A model generated the notes under the pieces. That model was given only the letters and a program-made list of their open reading frames with translations. It did not search any database and was not told the DNA's origin. A stretch of 64,000 nucleotides of DNA from Certhia americana. Lineage: Eukaryota; Chordata; Aves; Passeriformes; Certhiidae. Of this stretch, positions 25,401 to 38,150 are shown piece after piece. Made by a program: the position numbers and the translations under genes. Position 1 is the first letter of the stretch. Each line of letters begins with the position of its first letter. The DNA is taken from NCBI GenBank assembly GCA_018697195.1, contig CM031869.1, positions 13,633,431 through 13,697,430 on the forward strand, in the 5' to 3' direction.

Positions 25401-26757
25401 AGAGGAGGTAGAGCAGGCATCACTATGCTTCTCTGGCTTTGGTCAGTTCCCTGATATTTTATATTAAAGTGTTTTTCCTAGCCTTTTTTATTTTTTTTTT
25501 AGCTAATACTTTTCACCATCTTTTTTCCCCATCATTTCCAATCCTGGTAAAAATATTATGGCATTTGCTTGTCTTTGTCTGAAAGACCCTTTATTCCACT
25601 TTCCTACATTTTTTCTAATGTAACATAGTGCCTTCAGCTTAAGACATTAATGTGGTTCCAGATAATCTCCTAGTCTTGTTTGACACGTGGTGGCTTAGAA
25701 GCACTCTATATAAAGCAGAATATTGCAGTATTAATGTGCAAAGTGAGGGTTATTCTCTTTCTCTACATCTGATTAATTTTTTGCATGGCTTAAAACAAAT
25801 GGAGGAACAGATCATCTTACAGAAAAAAATGATCATCTTAGAAAAACGATCTGAAGAAATCAATATTTTTCTTTTCCTGACTTTTGTCCCTCCTTATTTG
25901 AGTCTAGTTCATGAAGTAATGGAATATTAAAAATGCATTCAGATCACTTCTGTGGTGATAAATTTTGACATTCTTTCAAATATTGGTTTCATATATTTCC
26001 TTTTTGTTAGTCTTCTTGTGCCATATGTACTGCAATATACTCTCAATTTTTTCTTAGCTTGAAAGAAATATTGCTTTCTTTTTCTACAAACAAAATCTTT
26101 TCAAACCATTTTAAATGTGATTTGAAGTATTTCTTGAGTTTTGCTGTTGCGTCTCAGAGGAGTAGAACATATGTGGCAAGTTCTCCAGAAAGAACCTCTC
26201 AAAAGAACATATTAAAGATGAAATATAAGGATTTTTAGATCAAAAGGATAATGATTTTTTAAAATCTTTAGTATGTGATAAATTAATCAGAAGGTATTAT
26301 AAAGATGTACAAACTTGTACAAGGAGAGAGAAGAGAAGGAAGACAGTGACTTTGAAATTAATGTAGACACAGACGTAAAGACACTGTCAGAAGCTGGTTC
26401 TAAACCAACAGACAGAGCTGTAACATATGCACTTGTTAGAAATCTGAGCTGTGTCAGAGTGAGCATGATGAGAGAAATTAGTATGAGCTCAAAAACCTCA
26501 TTTATCAGATATTTGTATTTGCAGAGGTGCTGGGATGCTGTGACATGAAGTAATCAGGAGTGGTGCAGGGGCTGTTCTCTGTTACCCTCCTGAGCACTGT
26601 GGGCTGAGCAGGGGAATTAGTTCTGCCTTCCTGTGATTCCTCCACACAACACAAACCCAAACCCATGCTTAAAGCTGAAAGTAATCAGCTAACATACATC
26701 AGTATGAATCAAAGTTGTGTATTTCTGACAGGAATTCTAACAGACTTGACTCTGTGG
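22451..26757. other. intronic sequence, no recognised element
   Basis: AT-rich unique sequence with short T-runs at about 25027-25036 and 25490-25500. The frames present are 60 to 92 codons with no recognised products. No gene, RNA gene or mobile element is supported. Confidence 0.6.
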
Positions 26758-26781
26758 AAAAAAAAAAAAAAAAAAAAAAAA
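26758..26781. repeat. poly(A) tract, 24 bp
   Basis: An uninterrupted run of 24 A. The preceding 300 bp contains no recognisable retroposed gene, so it is not supported as a processed-pseudogene tail. Confidence 0.95.
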
Positions 26782-28734
26782 GCTATTTAATAAAAGCCCA
26801 ACAGATTTCCAGAGCAACTAGACATATGTATCTAAAAGAAATGCTGGACCCAAACACCTCACACAATGATAATTTCTGTTTCAGATTTCATATGTGAGCA
26901 TGTATATGACTCATTCATGCGTCAAATGCAGTTGTGAATGTATTTATCATTTAATTAGTTACTTTTATGCATTAGAATACAAACATGGTGAGGCCTGTTC
27001 TAAAAGATCAGCTGCAGGAGAGGCCAGCAGCAGGAAAGGAGACTGTATTGGAGATTCTGACATCAGATTCATAGATAAGCCATGCCTAGACTCCCCCAAA
27101 AAAATACTGTAATTAAATTTCTAGTCTTTATTATAATCTATCTAATTTTTCAAGATCTCTTTTAGTTATTTATGTAAGGCTGAATTCCACAACTCTGTGA
27201 GCTGCTATGATGCTTGTGTTGTAAGCACAATAGGTTGTAATCAAGTTTAGTACATCTCAACATTCAAAGGAATTCTTCAAGGTTTAGAAATCAAAATCTT
27301 GGTCCTGCACATCCATGTAAGATTTAATGAAACAATGTTAATGGTATTTCAAAAAATATTTTGAGAAATAATCAGAGAGCAACTTCCTTATTATGATTGA
27401 TCAATATTAATGAAGGTTCACCTGCATAGGAATTGTGAATTTATGGCAATGCTGCAGAATCTGATGGTTGTAGGTCTGGAACTTAGAACAAGCCTGCACA
27501 ACTCCAGCAGTGCTCAGTGTACCAGAGTGAAGTCCATACTCCATTTATTTGTGCCCAATAAAACATTCATCAGTCTGGGAAATGGCTGGAAACCTGATGT
27601 AGTTTGTTCTGTATCCTGATGGTCTGAAAATACTGACTTCTCTTTAAAAGAGTTTCAGAAGTCTGAGGCGTGAAAATGTCAGAGGCAATATTTTTTTATA
27701 GACCCTTTCTTATCTAATTGAAACATAAATTCCAGTAAGTGAATTGTGATAATTTTGTACAGGAGCTTCTATGAAAGCTCCATCCCATTAGGTAATTGTG
27801 TTTTAGCTGCTGTTACTGAGGTGCTAATACAGAGCCCTTGCCAAGCAGCCCTTTTTAGCAGTAGCTAAAATAGCTAAATTTACATGAACTTAGCTTAAAC
27901 AGCTAAATTCATGTATGTTGAACAAGTGCTTGAGTTCTGCTTCATAACCTGGACCAAACCTTTGGAAGAAAAACTCTCTCATGGTTTTGTTACCTAAGGA
28001 CCAGGTGTACTCTCACATGGGACTTCAGGCAGCACCTGAACTGCCCTCACAGCAGGTGCTTGAATCACCCCTGAGGTGGTGTCTCACAAGCCTCTGAGCA
28101 TTGCTGCTATCAGTGAGGAGCTGTGCCTTCCCTGTCTGACCTCACTCTTCCTCAGTGTTTTCCTGGTTATTGTCCTCCTCCCCCAAGAGCAAAAATCTCA
28201 TCTCCTAGCATAGCACATATTCCTTTTGACCACGATTCTCTGGGCATCTTCGCTGCTCATTTTGCAACTCATATCTCTCAGATTTTGGTTCTCACAAGTT
28301 TTCCTATGTCCTATTTGTCCAACTGTATCAGAAGTCTGCTTTTGTCCCTGTGGGTTTATGTATTATTTACATACTTAATTGAACTGCATTACAAAATGCT
28401 TCAGCCTTATTGCTGTTTGTGCTTCTTGCAAAGTTGAAACGTGAAAAAGTGTTCCTGTGGTGTTGGCACGTTGTGCTGGTGTTATCTAGAGCTCCTCTGT
28501 GAGAAGACAGTCTGCCTGAGAGATAAAGCAGTCTCTGCTTTGGCTGGGCTGTCCCAGGACAAAAGAAAAAAAATACTTTAAAATGCAATTTTTAAAACCA
28601 TTTATGTTAAATCTTCACGACCTTTATATATCTGATTTTTGTCTATGGTATCCAGAAAAAGGAGTGTCACAGGGATGGTGGGCAGGGGCACAGGGGACAG
28701 TCCCACATGGAGCTTTCACTGTTTGAGAGGCACA
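26782..28734. other. intronic sequence, no recognised element
   Basis: AT-rich unique sequence. A short imperfect repeat of TAGCTAAA/TAGCTTAAA motifs occurs at about 27855-27905. No gene is supported. Confidence 0.55.
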
Positions 28735-28818
28735 GGTTGGGTTTGGGGCCGGGGCTGGGTTAGGAAGGGTTGGGTTGGGAGTGAGGGCTGGGTTGGGAGT
28801 GAGGGCTGGGTTGGGAGT
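28735..28818 (+). repeat. G-rich tandem repeat, 18-bp unit
   Basis: Two exact copies of an 18-bp unit (GTGAGGGCTGGGTTGGGA, 28781-28798 and 28799-28816) follow a degenerate stretch built from the same GGGTTGGG/GGGCTGGG motifs. Closely spaced runs of three or more G on the + strand, the TENM2-sense strand, fit the pattern of potential G-quadruplexes in DNA and in the pre-mRNA. Apparent coding potential here (a Gly/Trp/Val-rich frame) is a by-product of the repeat. Confidence 0.85.
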
Positions 28819-31800
28819 CCAGCTCTCGTTCAGAAGTGCTTTGTACAGTGTTTTGTGATTGGTACAGCAGGCAAATCATAGGACTTTGGTAATATCCATA
28901 GGAATTGGGTGCTGAAACCTGGTTTGGTATTCTGGATTTTTTGGGGATTCTGTTTTACCACTTGTAGATGTCTGCCATGCCCATCACTGGATATCTGGGG
29001 TTTTTTTTTTGTCGGCTCTGTTCTAAAGTGCTGTGCACAACCTGCCCCAGAGTCCCAGTTCTGAAATCCCTGGGATTTCAGTGGGCAGAGGTGCTCACCC
29101 TGAGCCAGAGCTGTCCCGTGCAGTGTTCCTGCAGCAGCAGAGCCGAGTTATCCCACTTCTCCCCGTGGCTGAGCAGGGGCCATTAGTCCATTGATTGCTG
29201 CTCCTGGCTGCTCTCCCGCTTCACAACGGGTTTGAAACAGATACTCAGTGACTTAGGAAGTAAATGCACAATCTGTACATTTATCAGTGGGAATGAAAGA
29301 ATCGTTTTTGTTCAGACACAGGTGAGTTACTGCTTGTGTGGGCTTGAAGGCTACTGGTGAAAAAGATTTCCCTAGAAAATAACTAGACAGGAAAAATGAG
29401 CTGGGCTTCTGAGGATCTGAAATATAAAATATGCAAATTACAAGAATTTGGCATACTGTCAGACTTTTTCCCATGATATACAGAATTTGTGTGACCTGCT
29501 CAGTCAAGCATCCTATTTGCAATAGATTTTTACAATGAAATTTGCAAGTGGCATCCTTTTTTATTTTCTCTTCTTTTAGTGTGAGCATTTTTTGACAGAA
29601 ATTCCAAGTCCAGTTTGGAGCGTTGTGTTATGCTTTAGACATCTGCGTCCTTAAAACTCGAGTGAAAATACAAGATGCCTATTTGAATAACACAGTGTCA
29701 CCGACAGAGCTTGAAAGTGATGCAAGAGGTGATGGTGCTTCCTTATGCTTCTCTCATCACACATCATGTAGTACATTTGGGCACGTATGTGGGTAGTTCT
29801 TTGAAAAAGAATAATAAACAGGTCCAAGATGTGATGTCAGATCTAGTTAATCAGTGTACTAGAAATACATTACCCTAAATCTTGGTTAGGAAAATAGTAA
29901 TCAAAGTCTTGAGTTTCTTTTCATTTGGAGAGACAGATGGCATATCTGCTTAACGGCAAATATCCAAAAGAAATTTTTTTAAAATCCTATCTTTCAAAAC
30001 ATGGCAATCAGAATCATCTTGGAGAGGAACTATTAAATTTAATAAGCCATATGTTCAGTGAATTTACTTATTTTGTTCAAAGATGTAGACATTGAATTCA
30101 CCTCTGTGTCCTTTTGTGTAAATTAACTGCCTTATTCTGTGCTACACAATTAAGGTATTTAACAGAGTTCCAAATGTGCAACATATTATTATCCAAGCAC
30201 AGCTACTAGTTTTCTTGTTGCTGAAATAAATGCATTTAGGTGAACAGTCTGCAGTTTACTAGAATTCCCTCTGTGGAGTTCAGTGTTTGAAGATCAGATT
30301 GACTGGCAGCTTCCTTGGTATACATAAAACAGATCTAAAATTATTTCAAATAGAAATTCTCTGAGGATACTATCATCTTTGCCGTTCTGTTGTACTGAAG
30401 ATGCAGATGTGCCAGACTGTTCTACAGGATTATAAATGCATTAGAGAAACCCTAATACACTCTCTAACAAATATATGCAGTGCAAGAGGTTTTCTTAGCC
30501 ATCTTGTACCCACTCATTTTATTTATTTCATGTAATTGGCATGTTGTTCTGCTTTTATAGCTTGTTAAAATGAGATGTGAAAATGGCTGTAGCTAATGGC
30601 TGCTGGAAATCTTTTCCCATGGTAGGAAGGAGGGTAAAAAAAAAAAGGCATTGCAGATTTTAAAGCACAGAGCTCTCCCAGTAGAGAAGCGAAGATTAAA
30701 AAAGATGGGTATAATGCATTGCTGTGTGTGGTAGAGAGTTTTAATCACTGTGGATACACAGATGAACATTGTAGATCAATGTCCAAGCCCTGAAGTTCCA
30801 TCCTGTGGTAGGGGCAGGAGCACTGCCGAGGCAGGGCTGCTCTGGGCAGTGGTGCTGACACTGAGACAGGTGTGCTGGTAGCAAAGGGGGTTTTCTTTCC
30901 TTCTGCAGAGAAAATGATAAGAGAATAGGTGGAATGAGGTGTTCTGAACGTCTTCCTTTACAAAGTGCAGGACTTGGCAACAAGAAACTTAGACCAGGTA
31001 AATTGTGGTCAGACAGCAGCTCCTCCTTCCCTGGAGTCAGGGCACTCCAGCCCAGTGAGTGGAGATAATGTAATGTTTTTATTCTGATTTAGCTGTGCAT
31101 TGTTGAGGTCTGGCCAGATGGAAATCCAAGTGAAAGTCCTGTGTATACATCACTATTTTTAAAGAAAAGCTTTCTTGTTTTTCTCCTGGACTGCACTGTA
31201 GATACTGTCACATTATTTTATGTTATTTGAATTGCTGTCAGGAGAAGCAGGCAGTCTGTCCTGTGACTCTTAAAGATTTATTTTTTAAACTTTAGTGGGT
31301 TTAGAAAAAAAACCCAAAAAACTACAGGGATGCACATGGTGATTTTAAATGACCATTCCAGTCTTTAGCACCTTGTGGAACATGAAAGGATTTTAGTTTC
31401 AGGATTTGACCTGAGAAAGTGGAAGACAGCAGAGGAACTTTGGTGCATCAGTAGTCTTCTCTATCACTAAAGGCTTTGCACTGTCTCACTATATTTAAAG
31501 AAATGAGCAAGCTATCCTTATATTTCCACCTCATCTAGTTACATCTTGTTTGTTCCATGGTAAGACATTAAATTGCAAATAGAAATAAGAACAGAATTTC
31601 CTCTAAAACAAAACATGTCTTGCAGAGCACTTGTTTTCTGATGTCATATACTTCTTATGCAAGAAAAATTTATTTGGATGCTTAGAAACCAACAAGTTAA
31701 GGATTTCTTTTCCCATTATTAAAACATTTTAGAAGCTGCTGCGAAAAGTCTTGAGTTTTTTCTGTATATCCATATCCATTTAAAAAAAAAAAATATCATT

Positions 31801-33019
31801 TCAGGGTAGCATTAGATTTCAATACAATAGCATAGCACCTGCTAGATGTGTTCCAGAGAATGATCAACTGTTGTGTGCCCGTTCCCGTGTAAAATATTGC
31901 TAAGATGAAGTATGTCAAACACATTTATCTGCTGCAAATCAGTTTGTCTCAGAAAACACTCAGTTAAATTATATGGAGCCTAATTTTTCTACTGATACAC
32001 CTTCTGAATTTTATCTGATATACTGTATTTTTCTTCCCCAATAGGTCAAATGAATCATCCTTTACTTTCTCTTTTAGAACAGACAGTAAAAGTAAATTCA
32101 GCACATGCCATTTGTGTATAACTGGCATGATTTACTGCATGACAATATAAAATCATAAAACTTACAGGACATGGTTAATACATAACCATCAAAATAACAG
32201 AGTGCAATTCTAAATTTATGAGGCTGAACTTAACACTGAATATCAAATAAGAACCACATTGATTTCTGTAGCGCATGGCTTAAAAACACATTAGGTGGCA
32301 TAACTGCAAGACAGTACATTGATTTAAGCGTAAAATGCATAGCACTCAATACTTCACCACCTAACGTTTCCCAGTAATGAACAAAGCTGTTGTATATTGA
32401 TGAAAGGAAAATTATTTGTTTTGTTAGATTATGGTACTCAAGCAGATGCCTTGCTTTTAGACTGGGTTGGCATAATTGGAATCACTCTTAGTAACAAATG
32501 ACATTGGACACCTGAAAGGGAGGGTACACAGTGAGCTCTGCATAATGTGTTTTAAGAAATATGTATTTAGTCTGGACTTAATATAAGTCTGAATTCAGGC
32601 ACCCTCATTTCAGGGAGGGTACTTTGGCAGGTACAGAAGATTAATTGCGTTTTGGAGGCCTCTAATTGCCTTTAAAATGTTAAACATTTGCCTTCCTGAA
32701 TCATGGCCAGAGAGTAAGTCTATAAATCTCTATCACACTTCCTCACTGAATTTTGCCAAAATTAACTCCATTTGCATCAGGAAACACACTTTTTGCCATA
32801 TTTTAGGCCCCAATACACAAACTGCCTCAGCAAGTGAAGAGTTTCATTGACTTTAGTCTAAGGTCCCCAAAATATAAATTGAATTGACATTGACATTTCC
32901 TCTAGATTTAGTCTTAAGTAGAAAATTCGGGGCGAGGGTTCAAATTGGGTCTTTTGAACATGATTTCCTCACAACCCACTATATCCAGAGTGGCATCCTT
33001 GTCCTTTTTAATGTTCCAG
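28819..33019. other. intronic sequence, no recognised element
   Basis: AT-rich sequence with GC-richer patches at about 29035-29230 and 30780-30880. A-runs occur at about 30638-30648 and 31782-31793. The 111- and 80-codon minus-strand frames at 29253-29588 and 30741-30983 have no recognisable product. Confidence 0.55.
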
Positions 33020-33061
33020 TAGTGCACAGGGGACTTGCAGAAGCTCAGCCAGAAGCTTCAG
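33020..33061 (+). other. TENM2: candidate 42-nt cassette microexon (unproven)
   Basis: A pyrimidine-rich stretch ending TAATGTTCCAG at 33009-33019 forms a plausible 3' splice site. Forty-two bases later there is a perfect donor, CAG|GTGAGT (33059-33067). The interval is a multiple of three and has no stop in the phase set by the upstream TENM2 exon (phase 1). It would insert VVHRGLAEAQPEAS and restore the split Gly codon at its end. Intronic pseudoexons with good splice signals are common, and I do not know a matching teneurin-2 isoform, so this is a hypothesis only. Confidence 0.2.
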
Positions 33062-36000
33062 GTGAGTGGGGTCCCTGGGCTGTGCTGGGAGTGGGAACAG
33101 CCAGGAGCTTTGCAGTGAGTTCTGCCCTTGGTGCCTCTTGTGAGAGAGTGCTGCTTATCAGCCTGCAAAAACAGGACAGCAAAAACACTTTGGTCTTGGA
33201 GGACTTCAAGTATTTAGAACATAAAGGTCTGTCTGATAGCTCCAGTTGTGCACACACCCCCACATCTGTGTGTTTTGGATTCGTTGTACAAAGTGTGGCT
33301 ACTCCCATGCTCAGTCTGTGGTCTCTGGCAGGATGTGCCCTTTGGGCTGTGTCCATTTCATAGCTGAAGTGAGCAGATATCAGCTCCAAGTCTCTGTTGC
33401 ACATTCAAAACATTCACAGGGTTTTACATTGATTGTGAATGTTTTAGAAGACAAATTGGATGCAATTGCGTTCTAGCCTTGCTTACCTTTTTAGGTTACT
33501 TTTTTTTTATCCTGCAAAGTTTAAGTATTAGTCTTCATGACATGCAAAATGGTCTGAGGTGGTGGAGAATAATGTTTTAATCATCATTGACATTTTCAGA
33601 GAAGATTAAAATTTAGTAAAATTAATTGTCCATTTTTGAATGGCTCATCTTGCAGTTAATCATACACCTTTAGCTTCCACTGCCGATGGGTATTTCTTTC
33701 CTGCGATGTTTTTTTACCTTGAAAACTCACCTGTAATTATGATAATTGATTAAGTTGTTAGTTATAATTTTTTCTTCAAATTAATGGAATGTAATTCTAA
33801 GTTATGCTTAGTGTGAAATAAACTGTTTTTATAATCTTGTTGAAAGAACCTTTTCTAAATCTGTACAAATATTTTTTCTTTCCCTTTTAAAGGAAAATCT
33901 CCTACATACTGAAAGAATATAACTTACTGGGGTTATATTTAACGGCAAGTATAGAATACATTGTTTTCACTGCTGTGTATCTCTGGTAATATAATTTGAA
34001 GTGCTAGGGCCCTTTGCATCCATTTCTGAATCTATTATTAGTTGATTAAATTAACTGGCTGGATCAGTACAGTGAGAAGAGACACAGTAATGATATTACA
34101 GAATTAGTATGCTATGATGAATTGTCAGGAAAAGTAACTGTGACAGCCCTGTGGCCATATGCACTTAGCCATGCAATTTATAGTCATTTGAAAAGCCAAG
34201 GACTTTTCAGTTTTGGTTAGGAAATTTGTTCTTGCTTTTGACAGAAGTTGAGGGATATGTGTGTCTTGAACAAGAGGGGCTTTACAGTGCCAACGTGAAA
34301 AGAAACCAAAGGCTCTCCTCAACTGCTAGCATTTGGGTAATTTACAAAGAACAAGCTTCAAAAAAGGATGATTTTATTGTATCTGTGCCAGTTCTTTTAA
34401 ATAGATTATAATATGATAGTGCATAGCATATAATAGCATGGTTTTCCTTTACAGTTGTAGAAAATAGTATTGCTTAGGGTAAGGTAAAAGTGAATGCGAT
34501 CTTGTATCACAATTTCAGTAGTTATGGAGCACCACAAATTTTGGTACAGCAGCAGTAGGGCCTTTTTAGGAGGACAGTAAATACAGCTGGGTTTTATTCT
34601 TGCAACTGATTTGAAGCTATTTAAAATGCCTTATTTTGCCTTTATGTAAGTATTTGTAAGTAAAATAAAGATGCCAAACACCATCAAAATTACTGGTAGT
34701 TACAGTAGGTAATCAGTATGTAAGAGTTGAAACATGGCCAATGCTGTAGCAACTCCCACTCTTTTCAGCTTGCCCTGCTTAGTTGCTGGACACTTGGAAT
34801 TTAAATTTAAAATCTTGCCATTTTCACATTTACCGTATTGTGGGTTGGCTCTCTCTGTAATATTCTTAATCATTAAAGCAAATTACACAAATGTATTTTC
34901 AAAGTAGTAACAGGCAGAGCCTGAATATAAAAGTGGACTAAGACAAAAGACAGCAGGTTGTTTAGTTAACTCATTCTTTTTGTGAGCCAAATAAACAGTG
35001 TATCAGTAGTATTATGGATCTGTAATCTTTGCTAAACATTAGACTAAAATTCTTGTTGAACTTTATGGAGTGTTAAATCATTTTTCTTAATATTGGTTAT
35101 TCCAGTTCAAACTTTTGTAAAGAAAATATGAAATTGGTTTTTAGTAGTTACATGATAGGATGCAAGAGGAATTATTGATCTTACAAGAAACCACTACACA
35201 AGTGTTGATCCCTCCTGGGACCTCTTCCTGGTCTGTAGGTGCTGGAGATGATCCTTCAGTCTGCTCAGTTTGCTCCTGGTGCCCTGAGAGCAGAATTGCT
35301 TCTGTCCTTGTGTCTGCTCCAGCAGATTTTCCTTGGTGCATATTGCTTTAAGCTTTGGGAAGAAATACCACCGTTCCTTTTTCATAAAATATTCTCACTT
35401 TCTAATTTTAATTAAAGAAGCATTTTCCTAGCTGCTGTCTGAGGCTGTCCTCTAAAGGTTACTTGGTACATGGGTATGACATATCAGTTCATACACATGA
35501 TCCGATCAATTCCACTCCTCTCATCCTCTGCTTTGCTTTCTTTGTCATTTGAAAGTTTCTCTTAATGTTTGACTTAATGTGAGTCTTTTCTACCACAGTT
35601 GAAGCCCACTCTTTATTGTTTGTTTTTTAATGAAGAATGGATTTTTCCTGCTGTTTAAAGTCTTCTCTCTTCATTTAATTATTAGATTAATTTATAATCT
35701 TGTGTTTGAGTTATATTAATTTTTCAGAGTTAATACACAAAGGAAAACATGTAGCATTAATACATTCAGAAAAATAATGGCCTCAGCACTGTTTTCAGTA
35801 ACAAGAACCAGCAGCAGTTTTGGGTTTTTACTGGTAGAAGTCTTACTGTTAATAAGGAGTTAAATACTGCTGTTAATGCTGGTGTTAAGTAACAAAACCA
35901 TTTCTACAGTTCATCAGTTTAAGCAAATAGTCCCATGACTTCAAAGTAAAATATCTCAAACACTAAAAAAATTAAATGTTAGTAGCTTAAATACTTAATT

Positions 36001-37079
36001 TTGTAGACCTAGATAAAGTTATTTTTCAAGTAACAAAATGTGTTGTTAGGTCTCTGTATTTGTATGGACTGACCTGAACAGAATCTTCCTTGAAGTTGTA
36101 ACCTAATAATGGTGGCTGCTGTGGTTTTGTTTTGTGCTTTGCCTTTACCTTTATCATAGATCTATTTAAACCCATAGTCTGGTAAGGTAATATTTCCATA
36201 ATTACTGCATTTAACTCTTCAGATACTGATCAGCCTATGTTTCAGTGAGATTTTGGCTTGGTCTCATGCTTTATTTTTGCTTTTTGATCTCTGTACTGTT
36301 ACCTGCATGCAGCCTTTGTAATAAACACTGCAGTGACATAGTCAGTTCCTAATCTTTCTGATCTGTGTATTCATAACAATTAGTACTAAGTTACCTTCAT
36401 TACTTATTTGCAACGATAAGCTCTGAGTGTTGGGAAAAAACCCTAACCAGCCAACAAAAAAACGAACCAAAGCAAAAAAAAACCCCTCTCCTTCCACACC
36501 ACAGCATAACAGACAAGGTAGTTTTTCTTTTGAGTTGTTCTTTTTGCCACATTTACAGCATCATTATTTTAAAATACTTTCCTTGGTGTTACTATAGAAG
36601 CAGCTTCTGAGAATAGCCCTTGCAGGCTGCTGTTGGTTTCAGTGGGTGTTAGTGAGTGTAAGGCTGGAGCCAAAAGTAAAATTGAAGAGAGGCCTGAGAT
36701 GAAAATAATTTTATTTTTATTTGCCCTGCTTTTTATGGCAGGGAGTTTTCACAGTTAGGGTGTTTGATTTGTGGTCGTGTTACACTTGGGTGAACTGAAG
36801 TGATTAAACTTTGGTTCTGATCTCTGATTCACCCAATATAGAGGCAGATAAGCTTTTAAGATCTTGCTTCTGAGTATGCACACAGAAGTGCTTGGTCCCT
36901 TTTGTAGTGTGTAGTCAGACTTCGGAGTATTTGTGTTTGGCAGTAACTTTTCATAGACCGAGATCACCATCTAGGAAAGAGCAAAACGCTATTTTGTTTA
37001 GAAAGAAAACAAAAAAAAGAGCTTTTGTTAGTAGAAGCTGTTTGGAATATGGACAGTGCAAATGAGGAAGCTGTGGTCC
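33062..37079. other. intronic sequence, no recognised element
   Basis: AT-rich unique sequence. The open frame that runs on to 33363 begins with TTG and contains no ATG, so it is not counted as a gene. An A/C-rich tract lies at about 36433-36487. No mobile element is recognised. Confidence 0.55.
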
Positions 37080-37560
37080 TGTGACAGGCGTCTGCTCCCT
37101 GCTGATGGATATCAGGTGCCATGACCCAGCAAAGAAGCCTCTCAGCTCTCCAATGCCTGGACCACTGTGCTAAACACTGCTCAGAAATAACAGCGAGTTC
37201 AGGATGCTCTGAAAAAATATTGCCCGGGATATTTTGTCACCATGTTCTGTATTTGGAATCTAAAGAGCACTTAAACCTGAGCGGGCTGATGATAGTTGCT
37301 CTGAAGAGCCCACTCTTGCTGCCCGTGGAAATGAATGCCTTTGATGTCCGTGCACTGCAGAGAAACGCAGTAAGCAGCTAAATGCCTTAATGCATTCTGC
37401 CACCGAGCGATCTAAAAGCTTCCATGTGCATCGTGGAGCTTGTGCAGGAAGGTTTTCACTGTCAGCAAAGCAAAATGAATGCCTTTAGCTTTAAAGTTTA
37501 AATGCCTTGCTCAGCAGGGAGCCCAGAGAGATTTGTTCAACTGAAATGAGCTTATAATAA
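37080..37560. other. possible conserved non-coding block
   Basis: About 480 bp without simple sequence or recognisable transposon. It has more CpG dinucleotides than its surroundings and recurrent AATGCCTT(T/A)-type motifs, several of them between about 37330 and 37510. No coding frame is convincing. Such blocks in the large introns of teneurin genes are often conserved enhancers, but conservation is inferred from appearance only. Confidence 0.3.
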
Positions 37561-37944
37561 GGCTTTCATCCTAAGATAAGTAAGGACAACATTCAGTAGC
37601 TCTGTACTCCCTCACCAGAAAATACAAATAGCTTTCTCTATGTGTTGTGATGCTGTTATTGCCTTTCATGTGATATGTTGCAATTCATGCTAATAGACAT
37701 TTTCCATCGTGGGCTGCAGTAACGCCATGTTGTAACTACATGATATTTAGAAGTTCAAAAAAATAAGAGTTGCAGCTTACATATTAATTGGTTTGTTTAT
37801 TTTATCCCCCAGAAATGAGGGCTAGGATAATACTACAGAAGGATTTGCAGTAGCAAGGTATTTTAAACCATTTGATTGTGCTCAAACTTTACAGAGGTTC
37901 AAAATGCGTTTAGAGAAATTCATAGCAAAAGAAAATCCATCACT

Positions 37945-38150
37945 GGCTATTAGACATGAAACACCACTCCTGGCTTAGGCAGTCCCAGAGTTGCAGATTG
38001 CTTGAGGCTGAGAGTGTGTGGGAGCTATCCCTGTGCTTGCTGCTGCTGGAGATAAGGAACTGGGCAGGATGGACCATTTGTCTGACCCGGTGTGGCTGTT
38101 TGTGCATTCTCACTCCTGTATCTACTGATTTTCTAGCCCCACCCCAGTCG
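37945..38150 (+). mobile_element. ancient L3/CR1-like LINE 3' end
   Basis: The end of the segment contains GGGCAGGATGGACCATTTGT followed by CTGACCCGGTGTGGCTGTT. This matches the remembered 3' terminus of ancient amniote L3/CR1-group LINEs (GGATGGACCATTGGTCTGACCCAGTGTGGC). The upstream part is too diverged to delimit. It would predate birds and cannot be active. Confidence 0.5.

Noticed and set aside
26500..26781. Processed pseudogene with poly(A) tail at 26758
   Set aside because: The preceding sequence has no recognisable coding remnant or flanking direct repeat.
28639..28881. Gly/Trp/Val repeat protein
   Set aside because: It is a translation of the 18-bp G-rich DNA repeat and has no similarity to a protein.
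32884..33363. 159-codon open frame, the longest in the window, considered as an alternative first exon
   Set aside because: It begins with TTG, has an in-frame stop just upstream and no ATG before the donor-like site at 33062, so it cannot supply a eukaryotic start. Only the internal 42-nt piece is kept, as a microexon hypothesis.
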